64,000 bases of DNA from Puccinellia tenuiflora (Eukaryota; Streptophyta; Magnoliopsida; Poales; Poaceae), in the NCBI GenBank assembly GCA_012064385.1, contig QRDG01001345.1, positions 575,023 to 639,022 of the forward strand, given 5' to 3'. This document shows positions 1 to 10,968 of the stretch, piece after piece (within the stretch, counting starts at the first letter, position 1; every line of letters starts with the position of its first letter). The notes beneath the pieces were generated by a model that was not told the origin of the DNA, ran no database searches, and saw only the letters and a list, made by a program, of their open reading frames with translations. The translations under genes were made by a program, and so were the position numbers.

Positions 1-60
1 TGAAAATAGGATTCTGTTCAACGGGAATTCAAATTGCAGAGCATTATCTATACGGATTTA

Positions 61-99
61 CTAATTCTCAGTTGACTGAGAATTAGTTTAATTCTCAGT
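61..99. repeat. Left terminal triple-word palindrome of TAM-0
   Basis: The word AATTCTCAG occurs direct, inverted (CTGAGAATT) and direct again within 39 bases. The inverted and second direct copies form a near-perfect hairpin around a 3-6 base centre. The matching right-end palindrome lies at about 1972-1999. Confidence 0.75.
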
Positions 100-824
100 C
101 TATCTGATAGCCGTACAATCATAGCGTCAAGTTTTGTGTTTCCGTCAAGTTTTGTGTTTTCTGTACGCAGCTGCGTTGATTCGGTAGTAGTCTGGGCTTT
201 TCGTTTTCTCTCTCTCTTGTAGCGATCTGGCGTCCTGCAGGCTGCATGCATGGGCATTAGATGGGCCGGCCTTACGTACATGTATTTTTGTGTTTATATT
301 GGTAGGGTTTTCTCTTTTATTTTTATTTTTTGTCCTTTGTTGTTTTCTATCTTTATCTCATAATTCTAATTTGTGTGTTTGTATTTTACCGAAATTGATA
401 GAACTAGCTTTTGCGCTTGGTCGATGCAGCAACTATTGGATCTAGGAGTGCAAAGATTTGTATTCATGTTTGTCCGTTTTCTGGACGCGAGCGACACACA
501 ATTTATTGTGTCCGTTTGTCGTTTCATTTCTAGGTGCATGGCCTCTTGTGTCCGTTATGTTGTTCTTGAGCGCTCGTATGGGCCTTTGTGGTGTTGGGTA
601 GGCATTTCCTGAGATTTTTTCTTATTTTTTTTCTTGATAATTTTTACCTATGTTGTTACAAAAATTTGTTGTGCGCCCCTTTACCTGAGTTTTATTTTTC
701 AATTTGTATGTGGGTTTTGCGTGGTTTGTAACTGAGATATTTTGTCCACTTGTAAGTAGCGTGTAATTGAGATTGAAACTGAGTTCTTCCAGTTTTAAGT
801 GCAGTTGCAACTCATCACACTGAG

Positions 825-1545
825 ATATTTTGCAGTTGCAAGTGCGGTTGCTCTAAGATTTTTTTCCAGTTGCAAGTGCGGTTGCAACTGAGATTTTTTT
901 TCCAGTTGCAAGTGCGGTTGCAACTGAGATTTTTTTTTTCCAGTTGCAAGTACGGATGCAACTGAGATTTTTTTCTTACCGATTGCAAGTGCGGTCGTAA
1001 TTGAGATTTTTTTTTCCAGTTGCAACTGAGATTTTTCCCAGTTGCAACTGCAGTTGTAACTGAGATTTTTTTCCCGTTGCAAGTGCGGTTGCAATTGAGT
1101 TTTTTTTTAGTTGCAAGTGCGGTTGCAACTGTGATTTTTTTCCAATTGCAAGTACGGTTGCAACTGAGTTTTTTTTTTCAGTTGCAAGCGCAGTTGTAAC
1201 TGAGGTTTTTTTTCCAGTTGCAAGTGCGGTTGCAACTGAGTTTTATTTTTCAGTTGCAAGTGCAGTTGAAACTTAGATTTTTCCAGTTACAAGTACGATA
1301 GGAACTGGGATATTTTTCCTATTGCAGGTCAGATTATAACTGAGTTTTTTTCAGTTGTAAGTGCGTTTCAACTGAGTTTTTTCCCCAGTTACAAGTGTGT
1401 TTGTAACTGAGATTTTTTGTGTGATGCAACTGAGATATCCTAATTTTCAATTGCAACTAGGTTTGTAGCTAGGTTTTTTCAATTATAAATATAGTTAAAA
1501 CTGAAACTTTTCAGTTGTAAATGGAGTTATAAGTGTAATTTTCAG
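825..1545. repeat. Minisatellite, degenerate units of about 35-40 bp
   Basis: Roughly 18-20 imperfect tandem units share the core AGTTGCAAGTGCGGTTGCAA followed by ACTGAG and a run of T. Each unit carries a GTTGCAAC-type short palindrome. Units decay toward the right end of the array. The ACTGAG part resembles the terminal word of the host element TAM-0 (ACTGAGAATT). No protein-coding signal fits; minus-strand frames through it are repetitive artefacts of the array. Confidence 0.8.
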
Positions 1546-1602
1546 ATCCGTATGAACAACAGCAAGTAAGTAAAAAAGAATGGAGCAGAACCTACATACG
1601 GT

Positions 1603-1769
1603 CAGTGGCGGAGCTGGCATAGAAGCATTGGGTTCAGCTGAACCCAATGAAATTCATCCATTCTTCCCTGAACTAGTACTTTAAGATGTTTAAGATGGCT
1701 TATTAGTGAAAAATACACTATAAATAACATACATGAACCCAATGAAATTCTGCTGTACTTTCGCCCCTG
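1603..1769. mobile_element. hAT-like MITE, 167 bp
   Basis: The left end starts CAGTGGCGGAG, and the reverse complement of the right end starts CAGGGGCGAAAG, an imperfect terminal inverted repeat of hAT style. It is flanked by 8-bp direct repeats CATACGGT (1595-1602) and CATGCGGT (1770-1777), differing at one base. Eight-base duplications are typical of hAT elements. It contains no reading frame of note. It sits in the right half of TAM-0 and so inserted after it. Confidence 0.6.
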
Positions 1770-2319
1770 CATGCGGTACCTACAGCCATAAGCCTAGAAA
1801 AAATAAATGGATGACAGCCCAGCACATGCATACCAGGTGCTGCGTGCAGCCCGCGTGCAGCCCAGTACGTACCGCATGCTACATTCGTCCAACTCATGTA
1901 TATTCTGATCGATAGCGACGTATCGGGAGGCTGCATGCTTAGTGCTCTAAGTCTACTCGGTGACGTCAGCTGACTGAGAATTAGCTTAATTCTCAGTCAG
2001 CTGAGCGTTAGAGAGTCCCTTATCTATAATGAAAAAATAATCTAAACCTATTTGACTCAAACCGTTAGGTGGTGGATGGAGAGTATACTGCAAGAGGAGT
2101 ACGTACTATATATATATTCCTGCTATTCTGCTCTTCCTTGCAGAATAAGTATTCTGCACAACTTTCTGAATTTCCTATACAATAATCAGTGAACTTCTTA
2201 ACGGAACACCTAGGTTTCCCGTTTTGGCGGACGGTTTTTCGGACGTAGTTCTTAATCCATTGATCCAAATGGCGCGCGCGATATACTGTTGGATTCGTAT
2301 TGTAAATGCGCAACTTTTA

Positions 2320-2900
2320 CTCTTCTGGACGGTTTCTTAATTCTGTACGGTTTTTGAACAATTTCAAATATAGTAAACACGGTTTTCACGATTTTATCCG
2401 TTTTCATACAGTATTTGGGGCGTCATTTTCAAACCACTTGTCGGATGGATAAAAATAATATGACGTTGGATAGGTATGGAAATTGCGCACCTTTTAGTCT
2501 TGTGTAAGGTTCCGAAATTATGCACGGTTTAAAAACAATTTCAAATATACTTTACAATGTTTTTGCGGATTTGTCCGTTTTTGTACTGTATTTTGGATGC
2601 CATTTGCAAACCGTTTGTCGGATTGATGTAAGTGATACGCCGTTGGAAAGTTGTGGAAAATGCGCAACTTCTCTATCTCTAGATAATTTTCGAAATTCAT
2701 TGCGGTTTAAGAGCAGTTTTAAAAATAAGTAATTCTGTTTTAAATCCAGCGGTTAGTTTTTTGGCAATTACTTTCAAACCGCTTATCGAAACGTAACAAA
2801 TGATACGGCGTTGGAAAGATATTCACTAGGGAAAACTTTCTTGTAAAAAATGTTTTCGAAATTCAGTACGGTTTTTGATTAATTTTAGAAATATGAAAAC
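2320..2900. repeat. Tandem AT-rich units of about 190 bp
   Basis: Three degenerate units repeat the same order of short blocks: TACGGTTT with AATTTCAAATATA, then TTTTGTACTGTATTTTGG-like text, then CAAACCG with TCGGATTGATG, then ACGCCGTTGGAAAG and a GCGCAACTT block. The same unit is found in TAM-2 (about 10080-10400), TAM-3 (about 11120-11250 with 12406-12560, and 12925-13120) and TAM-5 (about 39835-40140), so it is a shared internal module of the family. No coding function is evident. Confidence 0.65.
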
Positions 2901-3139
2901 TGAAAAACAATATGGCATGTCAACCTATTTAAAATTGACACGGTTCTAATACTCCGGTAGGGTGTGGCAGTATGGGAGAGTCAAATTATAGTCATATCCT
3001 CCCCAATTGCATGTTGGGGCAGTCGATTTGGACAACTAGAGCTTATAGTGATGATTTTAACTAGTACGACTTACGTCCTAGAAAAATAGAGATATGAACC
3101 GCCTCTAATATATCCGTGGACTTCTCTCTATCTGTATGT

Positions 3140-3850
3140 GAACATCCGAACAAAAAGAGGTGAACTTCCTAATTTTCCACGAGCGAAAGAGAACTTTCCC
3201 ACGAACGTAAGTGAACTTTCTATTTTTTTCACAAGTGAACATCTCGCTGGACCATCTTTTTTCTGAACTTCTCACGATTCACAGTTGAACTTTCTATTCT
3301 CGAACCACTTCTGAACTTACTCATAAAGTTGATAACTCCCCAGAATTACGTAAGTGAACTTACTTTTTTTGTAACTGAATTTCTCGGCATACCATATCAT
3401 ATTTTTCTGAACCTCTCGCGATACGCACGTGAACTTTTTTTTAAGTGAACTTTATTTTTCGTAACTGAATTTCTCGACATACCATATCATATTTTTCTGA
3501 ACCTCCCGCGATACGTACGTGAACCTCCTATTTTTTTGTGCAAGTGAACTTTATTTTGGCGGATCATTTTTCTGAACTTCTCGTGATTTGTAAGTGAACG
3601 TCCTATTTTTTTCACAATTGAACCCATTGCTGGACCATCTTTTTTCTAAACCTCTCGCGATACATACGTGAACTTCCTAATTTTTCGCATCACAGTGAAT
3701 TTTGTCTAAGATAAAAAGGTGGATTACTGCTCCCGTTCGGCGGACTGTTCTTTTGTAGTGTAATTTAACTCACTAAACTGCTCCAAAATGAAAAGTGAAC
3801 TTTGTATGCTTTCAGATTGAACTTTCTCTTTTTTCAAATTGAACTTCAAA
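3140..3850. repeat. GTGAACTT-rich degenerate array
   Basis: The motif GTGAACTTCCTATTTTTT and variants (CTGAACTTCTC, GTGAACTT) recur about every 25-45 bases on the plus strand, often next to TTTTCTGAAC and CGATACGTACGTGAAC phrases. Equivalent arrays lie in TAM-2, TAM-3, TAM-4 and TAM-5, always on the AT-rich side. It looks like an internal array of short binding-site-sized repeats; that role is inference. Confidence 0.65.
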
Positions 3851-3889
3851 TGTTCAGAGAAAGGGGAAGCTGAAGAAATCTGAAACGCT

Positions 3890-4660
3890 TCAGATGCAGC
3901 CTCATCCTCATGCCCGGCTTGCCTCTCTGGTGAAGGGGAACCTGGCGGTGGGCTGGGCAGGGCCCGTCGAGAGCAGCACCGTCGGGAGGGCACACCAGGG
4001 AGCCGTTTGAAGGCTGCACGCAGCAGAGGCAGTCGACGTCCTCCATGTCTGCAGGAGCACCGCCACAGGAGCCAGATGCGGGGAACGGAGCTCCTGCCGG
4101 GCGGCGCGCGGGTGGATCAGGGGAACTCCGACGGGTACCTGTGCGCCGGTGCGGCGCGGCCATGGCGGGGCGAGCGCGCCGGGAAGACGGGCCGCGGGTC
4201 GTAGGTCGCCGGGCCGGCGCGTGGGTGTCCTCCCACCGGTCGCCGTGGCGGCGCGAGGAGGGAGGTCACGAGGCGGCGCGCGTCCGGAGGTGGCTTGCGG
4301 CGGTGCGGTGGATGCGGGATGGAGGCGCGGCCGTCCCCTACAGTGCGGTGGGGAGGTCGGGGTCCCGGCGGCGCGGTGTGGAGGTCGGGCCCCTCGGCGG
4401 CGCGGGGTGGTTCCCGGAGGACGGCGTGGCGGTTCCGGCGGGGAGGAGCGGCGGACGGGAGCCACGCTCGGGGCGGAGGGCGGCCGACGGGAGAACGTGG
4501 GGGCGGCCGGAGATGGAGGTGGCGCCGGAGATCGGAGGTAGTTGGGGATCGAGGCAGCGATTCAGGTGGGTGGGTGGACCAGTTTTCCTTTTTTTTCTTT
4601 TGAGATCGAGGGGAGCACATGGGTGCGGGCCTGCGGGGGAAGAAGATGATTAGGATGGGA
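3890..4660. other. GC-rich arm of TAM-1, possible acquired gene fragment
   Basis: The base composition jumps from AT-rich to very GC-rich at about 3890 and back at about 4660, just inside the right end. Open frames of 100-200 codons exist on both strands and in several phases, all dominated by Arg, Gly, Pro and Ala, which is what high GC alone produces. I recognise no domain. Mutator-like Pack-MULEs are known to acquire GC-rich gene segments, so a captured 5' gene fragment is possible but not shown. Confidence 0.45.
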
Positions 4661-4753
4661 TCTGTTCGGGTTTAGAAGGTTTCTAGTTTGGAAAAGTTGT
4701 GCTGAATAGTTATTCAGCAAACTCTTAAGGGGTTGTGCAGAATAGTCCCACCT

Positions 4754-4771
4754 TATATATATATATATATA
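4754..4771. repeat. (TA)n tract between TAM-1 and TAM-2
   Basis: This 18-base TA run abuts the right end of TAM-1 and the GC-rich end of reversed TAM-2, so the two elements meet here end to end with no other sequence between them. Confidence 0.9.
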
Positions 4772-4879
4772 GCAGGACTATTCTGCAACGCCCCTTAAGA
4801 GGTTCTAGAATAGCTATTCTAGAACCCCTCTAGTCACCTTCTTATCCCGACTACATCCCACCCTAATAACCTTCTTATC

Positions 4880-5479
4880 CGGACCCACCACCACCCACGT
4901 ACGGACGTACCCACCCGACCCACCACCCACTCACCCAGCGACCCCCACCTCCCGATCCCCCCGCCTCCGTCCACAGGAATCGCCGGCGCCGCCCTCGTAC
5001 CCTGGCCTCCCGCCCCTGAATCTGGCCCGGAGCCCCGCCCCTGCCTCCTACTCCGCCGGCGGCGCAGCCCCACCCGTCCCCTACCTCCTGCTCCGCCGGC
5101 GAGGCCACCCCACCCGTCCCCTACCTCCTGCTACGCCGGCGGCGCCGCCCCACCCTCCCTGCACCGCGCGCACCGCCGCCACCCCCAGCACTTCCATCCG
5201 GCGCGCGCCCCCACACCCCAGCGCCTCCATCCCACGACGCCGCCCCCCACACCTCCATCTGGTGCGTGCCCCCCACACCCCAGCGCCGATGGCCGATTCC
5301 CCGCATGCCGGTGGCTAGTGCTGCGCGCGCCTCCTGGGTTCCTTTGCCGGCAGGAGCCGCCACACTCGTCCTCCACGCTCGCCAGCAGCTGGGGCTCCGC
5401 GCGACTCCCGCATACCATCGTCGGCAAGGGCAGGCGCGTACCCCATCAAAATGCGCTGCCTGCCGAGGTCCAGCTCGTC
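4880..5479. other. GC-rich arm of TAM-2
   Basis: C-rich DNA with tandem-like CCCACCCGTCCCCTACCTCC and CACCCCAGCGCC phrases. Open frames run on both strands without recognisable domains. The arm continues on the far side of the solo LTR at 9298-9450. It may be an acquired genomic fragment or simple GC-rich filler; the sequence does not decide. Confidence 0.45.
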
Positions 5480-8400
5480 TGTAGCGCCCCGACCCCGGAA
5501 TTGTACAGAGAGGCTATGTAACCCACAGGCTATGCTACACAATCGAAGGGCGTGGAATTACCGCTCCCACGCAACACATCGATCATGCCATAAACACCGG
5601 CATAGCTATCAATGTATAAAACAGAGATCAAGACTTGTGGAACAACTGGCACATTGCAGACTCTACGACACAAAAAGATCATATAGCAACTCATATATGA
5701 GAAAGATACAAATTACACACAAAAGGGGTCACAGACCCAACAGTACATCATGCGGAAGCGAATTAGTTTTCTAGTACAACAAGATCCAAATATATGGCCT
5801 AAGAGGCCTACACATAAGCATAACCCATGCCAGCTTGTTCCGACATCCCAAGATGCCACCTAGGAACCCCGAACTACTCGTCGATGTCCAGGAAGAAACG
5901 ACCTGTCGGCTCGGTGTCCTCCTCCTCTGAAACAAATTATAAAAGCAGCAAAGAGAGACTGAGTACGACGTACTCGCAAGTTTAGTAGGGCGATATAGGC
6001 CCAATGCTGACGGAGACTCTAAAGCTGTATATGTATTTATTTTGCATAAAGCTAATTTTCCTTTATAAAAGACATAAGAGACTCAAAGGCATCGACTACC
6101 CAGAATATTTTCGGAAAGGGATAAGAAAGTAAAGTTTCATCTTCGGTTCTCATTGAACCATTTGTAACCAGAAACATCTCATCTCCACCAAAGGCACTCC
6201 CTCGAATCACCCTCGAGGAAATGAACCTTTTATCACACGTTGTAATGCAACCTTTAGCTGCCAAGTTTTAATTAGGTTAAGATTCTCTATGGTCTCGTAT
6301 ATCCGTCTCCAAGTCGTCCATAACCGCGGACACGGCTTTTCGAAAAGATTTACCCTGCAGGGGTGTACTATTTCACCCACCGGTACCGTCCGGCTCACCT
6401 GATTAGCTCTCTTCCGGGGAAAGATGGCAAGTGGGCGCGGTTAAACCTTTACCTCGCGTGAGACTATCCAAGGGTCATCAGTGGTGACAGGGCAAGTTTA
6501 CCTAGCCTATTTCAGCCCCTGCCCCCATCGCCACATCCTAAACACCACCACACACACCCCTTCTTCGCGCCATCATCCACCCGCAATGCACACGCAAATG
6601 GAAAGCGCAAATCTAGAGGAGCCTTGGATACGCCTGCACAAGTTATTTAGTTACAGAGGATTCCATATGTCCCCACCGTTGGAAGCACGCTCAGTCTTGG
6701 TTCTAGAGACAAGAACTCGCAGCTAGGGGCAAGGATGAGGCAAAACACCATCCCCGATGGCAACTCACCCAAGCCTTTTAAGCAAATTAATTAAGTACCA
6801 ACGATAACCACCATGTCCGATACATTCCATCAACATCATTAATTATGGAAATAATCACCGGACAACTATATCATTTGACTAAGCATGGCTATGCATAGCT
6901 AAGCAGATATAACAACAATTATATCTTTGTCTCAGGCCAACACATCAACCCTATGGTTCATAGGTAGGGATACATGTATTGGTTCGGGGAAAAACATGCA
7001 TTCATAGGATACTCTAGTATTGACCAAAATGACATTGAATCGGATGCAATATTATGGTGGATAAAATAAGTTTATAAAACAGTAGGATGCTAGATGCCAA
7101 GAAGGTTAGGTTATCTCTTGCCTTGCTACCGGGGCGTGTAGTACGGCTCGTCGGGGTAGGTAGGGTTAACCTCTACTCCGGAATCTATCGATACACAAAC
7201 AATCATAGAAGAACAAATAAATCACACGAAGACAAGGTGGAATGCACAATCATGATGACATGTCCAATTTATGCAATAGCATCGTCATTTAATTTAACTA
7301 ACAACATTAAATGGAGTGCCAAATAATTAGTGCAATTATTTGAAAACAACCCCATATTTATCTTAGTGACCACATTGTTCATACATTTATTAAATTACTC
7401 AAAGTGTCTGAAATATGCATGAACATGACATGATTAGATAGGTATTGTTCTTCTGATCGTTTTGGTACCTTATTTGTAATTTTCCGAGTTTCGATGAATA
7501 AATAGTGAATTAAATAATTATTCGAATTTAATTCATTCAATCAATTAACGAATAACATAATATGAAAATTTGTGATCATGATTTGATATTAGCATGGTTT
7601 GATAGGAATTGAAGTGCTGATCACATTGCTATTTTATTCATAAATTTTGGTTAAATATTTAACAAGTTATGATTTTTCCCTATTTGGTATTATTTAAGCC
7701 ATTTTAGGAATTCTTAATTAAACAGCAAGAATTTAAATTCAAAAGAACATTACAATTATTCTAACATGTAGAGTTTGTTTTTCTGAACAATTTGGTACTT
7801 TATTTGTTAAATTTGAAGCAATAAATGAATAGTTATGATTTTATTTATTTTAGTTTATTTTACTGTTTTTACTGTGCGGGCCGGCCTACAGATCGGCCCA
7901 GGCCGGTTTCCAGGCCGGGCCTGTGTCGGAGGCGGCCGGCCTCCTGGCCGGCCCAGGCCGGGGCTTAGGCCGGGCATACGCCTGAGGATGCCGGCCTCCC
8001 GGCCGGCCCAGACCGGTGCCCAGGCCGGGCACCTATCTGAGGCGACCGGCCGTCTGGCCGGCCCAGGCCGGTGCCCAGGCCGGGGCGGCGACGGTGGTGA
8101 CCGCGACGCCGGCGACGACAGACGGCGGTGAGACGCGGGAGAGAGGGGGGAACGGGAGAGGCCTAAATCAAGCGTGGAGCTCACCAGGGCCCTGTGGCAT
8201 CGTCGGCGACGGCGAGGAAGGCCGGAGGCGACGAGAATCGGCCCCGGCGAACGGCGGCCGCGGCAGAAGAGGATGAGGACGAATGCGTCGGCCCCGACGT
8301 CCCCAGGTCGATTCCGCCGGCGGGGAGAGAGAGGAGGACCCGGCGGAGAAGAGGGCGGCGTCGGCTTGTCCCGGGGATCTTCAAATGCAGCGAATCGACG

Positions 8401-9292
8401 GCGACGGCGTCGGCACCGCGGAGGGCAGCGCGGGGAAGCAAAGGTGGGCATCGATCCGGAATTTTAGGGAGAAATGGAGAGGTGAGAGGAGTGCGGGGCA
8501 GGTGAGCGATGAGGGCAGTTCCTTGTCCTCCCGGGGCCACGGCATGGTGCGGAGCAGCTCGGCCGGCAGCGCGGCATGGCGCCAGGGCGCCCTGGCGCCA
8601 CAGTGAGGGAGAGAAGAAAGAATTTCGCAAAACCCCCTGGCTCCAGTTTCCTTATTTGCAAAAAGGTCCAGGAGCTATCTTATTGATTTAAAATGAGGCC
8701 CTAAACCATTTTTATAAAATCTGCCAAAATTCATATAGCCTCCCCATGGCATGAGGAAGCTCCAGAAAAATTGGTGCCCCAAAATAAAATGTTTTGAACT
8801 ACATTTGTTCATAGGGCTTAAATATGGTAATTTTTGATAATTTCCAAATTGTATTTATTTGGGGCACTTAAGCATTTCCAAAAATGATGAAAATATTCAT
8901 GGAGGCTCCCAATATATTATTGAAGCTCCCCATAATTTTATTTTGAATTTTTGGAAAGTTTAACTTGGTTTCAAAAATAGAATTTGATTTGAAACAATTT
9001 TGGATTCTCAATTTTATTTCTTTGCTTAGCAAGAAAATGCCTTTGGCAAATATTTATAAATGTATTCCTGGAACTTCCTGGACAAATTGGAAATTCCAGA
9101 ATAATTTGGTTTTGCCATTTCGGGCAATGCATTTAGTTTGGGATTTTTGGGAAGGGTTTTGCTTCCTGTGTTTTAATTTCCAAGTGTAGCTTTATTTAAA
9201 TTTAGCAATTTAATGGATGCCATGATGCAATGTTGCAAAGAAAAAGTGAAAATTTGGCCCATATTTTAGGGTACCAAACTGGGGCTGTTACA
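5480..9292 (-). mobile_element. Solo LTR of TEK-A family, 3813 bp
   Basis: On the minus strand it begins TGTAACAGCCCCAGTTTGG and ends GGGGCGCTACA, so it has TG...CA termini. It is flanked by the 5-bp duplication TCGTC (5475-5479 and 9293-9297). It is similar end to end to the LTRs of the complete TEK-A element (41247-45203). No internal region or primer site adjoins it, so it is a solo LTR left by LTR-LTR recombination. It holds a GC-rich block (about 7875-8600) containing a GGCCGGCC minisatellite. The open frames there run on both strands and are not convincing genes. Confidence 0.85.
7878..8095. repeat. GGCCGGCC minisatellite within the TEK-A LTR
   Basis: About four units of 55-60 bp share GGCCGGCCCAGGCCGG and CAGGCCGGGC, joined by variable CCTGAGGATG or TCTGAGGCGA linkers. 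The same array, in different length and state of decay, is present in the other TEK-A LTRs at about 22925-23120, 43680-43835 and 50240-50395. Confidence 0.75.
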
Positions 9293-9297
9293 TCGTC

Positions 9298-10538
9298 TCC
9301 TGCTTCCACGTCGCCCGTCGGGCCGCCGCCGTCTCCACCGGCCCGACACCTCCTCCCCTGCCTCCTGCTCACCGTGCGCGGCTGGGAAAGGTCCACCTCC
9401 TGCCTCCTCCGACCTCTAGATCGAACAGCAGCAAAGCGAGATGGGAAGGTGCCGAGGTGCGATGTGAACTCCATGTATGTTGTTTCTGAACCTCGCCTGG
9501 CAACGATGTGGACTGCAAACTGCAATTACAGAACCGATGGTTTCTCTCCCGAAGGATGTGAACTGCATGTTTGTATCGGCACTCGATTTTATTTGAAGTT
9601 GTTCACTCGTTTCTGTAGTTAATTTTTGTAGAGTTGTTTATTTTCAGAATTAATTGGAAAAGGTTCACTTACGTATCAGTGGAAGTTCAGTTTCTCCGTC
9701 AAAAAAGTTCACTCGCGAAATTAATATGAAGCTTACATATCACGAGAAGTTCAGAAAAATGGTCCGCCCAGAAGTTCACATTCCGAAAAAGATAATGCAG
9801 TTCTGTTATGTATTGTGCTGAAGTCCATCAACTTTAACATGCATCTAGTGCTTAGTCCTCCGTGTGGTAGTTCACTTACGTATCCGAAGAAATTCACTTT
9901 CGTGACGAGCGAAGTTCAGAAATGGTTCGAGTTCGAAAATCAAACAGGTCAAAAAAAAAATCAAAGAAGTCAAAAACATGACGGAGAACGTGCTTCTGGT
10001 GCTCCGTGAAGAAGTTCACTTATGTGTTTGGAAGAAGTTCAGTGTTGTGAAGTGGGAAGTTCAGAAAAAACGAGAATTCTAAAACAACAAAATTATGTAT
10101 ATTTAAAACTGCTCTTAAACCGTAAGGAATTTCGAAAAAATGCGTGAGATAACAAAGTTGCGGCTTTTTCATAGATTTCCAACGGCGTATCATTTGCATC
10201 AATCCGATAAATGGTTTGAAAATGGCGATCAAAATACGGTACGGTCGCGAAAATAGTGTTAGTATATTTGAAATTATTTAAAAACCGTAACTAATTTCGA
10301 AAACCTGTAGAAATGAAAAAGTTTCGTAATTTCCATAGCTATCCAACGGTATATCACATGCATCATTCCGATAAGCGGATAAAAAATCGCATTAGAAAAT
10401 TTTCCCGTGAAGGTGGAGAATCAGTGTGTTCCGTCAGGAAGTTCACATTACCATTGAATGAAGTTCATCAACTTTGTGAGGGAAGTTCAGAAGTGGTTCC
10501 AGAATAGCTATTCTAGAACTGGTCCAGAATAACAGACC
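9298..10538. repeat. AT-side arm of TAM-2: GAAGTTCAC array and 190-bp units
   Basis: After a short GC-rich remainder (9298-9450), the motif AAGTTCACTTACGTAT and variants recur (9660-10070), followed by 190-bp-type units with ATTTCCAACGGCGTATCA and AATCCGATAAATGG (10130-10400). A last AAGTTCAC block leads to the terminal palindrome. Nothing here looks coding. Confidence 0.6.
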
Positions 10539-10548
10539 TATATATATG

Positions 10549-10923
10549 GGGACGCGCTATTTGACACCCAGTGAGTAGAATAAGTTATTATACACCCACC
10601 CCATATCTTCTAAACTGTAAATGATCATTACATCACGTAAATTTTGTATTACCTCGTAAGTCAAGGAGAATGTAAAAAAATATCGACATGACGTAAAACT
10701 TTTTTTTACGTGGCGTAAAAAAAAATATGTCGTAAAATATGCATTTTTTATGGTTTTTACACTGTTATGACTCATAAAATTGCATTTTTTATGTCAATTT
10801 TCATTGTGGGTCAATATGAATGTAATTATTTGTATATCAAACATAAATTCTAAATAAAAGAAAGTAAAAGAAACTTGGGGTGCAAAATAAGTATTATGCA
10901 CCCTGGGTGCTGAATAGCGTGTC
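10549..10923. mobile_element. MITE of about 375 bp inside the TA tract
   Basis: The left end GACGCGCTATTTGACACCCA matches the inverse of the right end (reverse complement GACACGCTATTCAGCACCCA). The interior is AT-rich, with runs such as TTTTTTTACGTGGCGTAA, and has no open frame of interest. It is flanked by TATATATG at 10541-10548 and 10924-10931, which could be an 8-bp duplication or just the TA context. Superfamily is uncertain (hAT- or Mutator-type). Confidence 0.55.
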
Positions 10924-10968
10924 TATATATGTCTCTCTCTATATATATAGATATATATATATATATAT
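10924..10968. repeat. TA/CT microsatellite between the MITE and TAM-3
   Basis: Two TA runs are separated by a short GTCTCTCTCT stretch and an ATAGATA interruption. This is the same kind of boundary as at the other TAM junctions. Confidence 0.85.

Larger units (their letters stand above)
53..2019 (+). mobile_element. TAM-0: Mutator-like non-autonomous element with 9-bp target duplication
   Basis: The element is bounded by a perfect 9-bp direct repeat TTATCTATA at 44-52 and 2020-2028, the length expected of Mutator-superfamily insertions. The left end and the reverse complement of the right end align over about 34 bases with mismatches, sharing the core TGACTGAGAATTA. At the left end the word AATTCTCAG appears direct, inverted and direct again (61-99). 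The right end carries the same word as a palindrome at about 1972-1999. Inside lie a minisatellite (about 825-1545) and a hAT-like MITE (1603-1769). No transposase is visible, so it would need a partner enzyme in trans. The 53-600 stretch is AT-rich and I recognise nothing else in it. The superfamily call is inference from the target duplication and end structure. Confidence 0.72.
2117..4753 (+). mobile_element. TAM-1: TA-flanked Mutator-like element
   Basis: It begins right after a (TA)5 tract at 2107-2116 and ends right before an 18-base TA tract at 4754-4771. The left end (about 2120-2165) carries the word TATTCTGC direct, inverted and direct. The right end carries the palindromic form of a related word (TATTCAGCACAAC and inverse) around 4696-4720, then CTTAAGG and a terminal TGTGCAGAATAGTCCC. 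The order inside is: AT-rich tandem units (about 2320-2900), a GTGAACTT-rich array (about 3140-3850) and a GC-rich arm (3890-4660). There is no transposase. Any target duplication is hidden in the TA tract. Membership in the same family as TAM-0 is inferred from shared end architecture. Confidence 0.62.
4772..10538 (-). mobile_element. TAM-2: TA-flanked Mutator-like element, reversed, split by a solo LTR
   Basis: The GC-side end (starting GCAGGACTATTCTGCAAC, then CCTTAAGAG and a palindrome built on TATTCTAGAAC) is on the left. The AT-side end is on the right, with the same word as palindrome and terminal copy (10497-10538). It is flanked by the 18-base TA tract on the left and by TATATATAT at 10539-10547 on the right. 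A TEK-A solo LTR (5480-9292) interrupts it. Without that insertion it is about 1.95 kb: a GC-rich arm (4880-5479 and 9298-9450), then a GAAGTTCAC array (the inverse of GTGAACTTC, 9660-10070) and one or two of the 190-bp units (10080-10400). No transposase is visible. Confidence 0.65.

Noticed and set aside
825..1545. CRISPR-like array
   Set aside because: Units are degenerate and continuous, with no unique spacers of constant length, and the context is a plant transposon.
53..2019. TAM elements as Helitrons because of terminal hairpins
   Set aside because: Helitrons lack inverted repeats and target duplications and have a hairpin at one end only. Here both ends are palindromic and TAM-0 has a 9-bp duplication.
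3908..4653. Long open frames on both strands in the GC-rich arm of TAM-1 as host genes
   Set aside because: Several overlapping frames are open at once in both directions, with Arg/Gly/Pro/Ala bias that high GC alone gives. There is no domain, and they lie inside a transposon.
7855..8451. 198-codon minus-strand frame in the GC block of the solo LTR
   Set aside because: It crosses the GGCCGGCC minisatellite, has simple Pro/Arg/Ser composition and overlaps open frames on the other strand.
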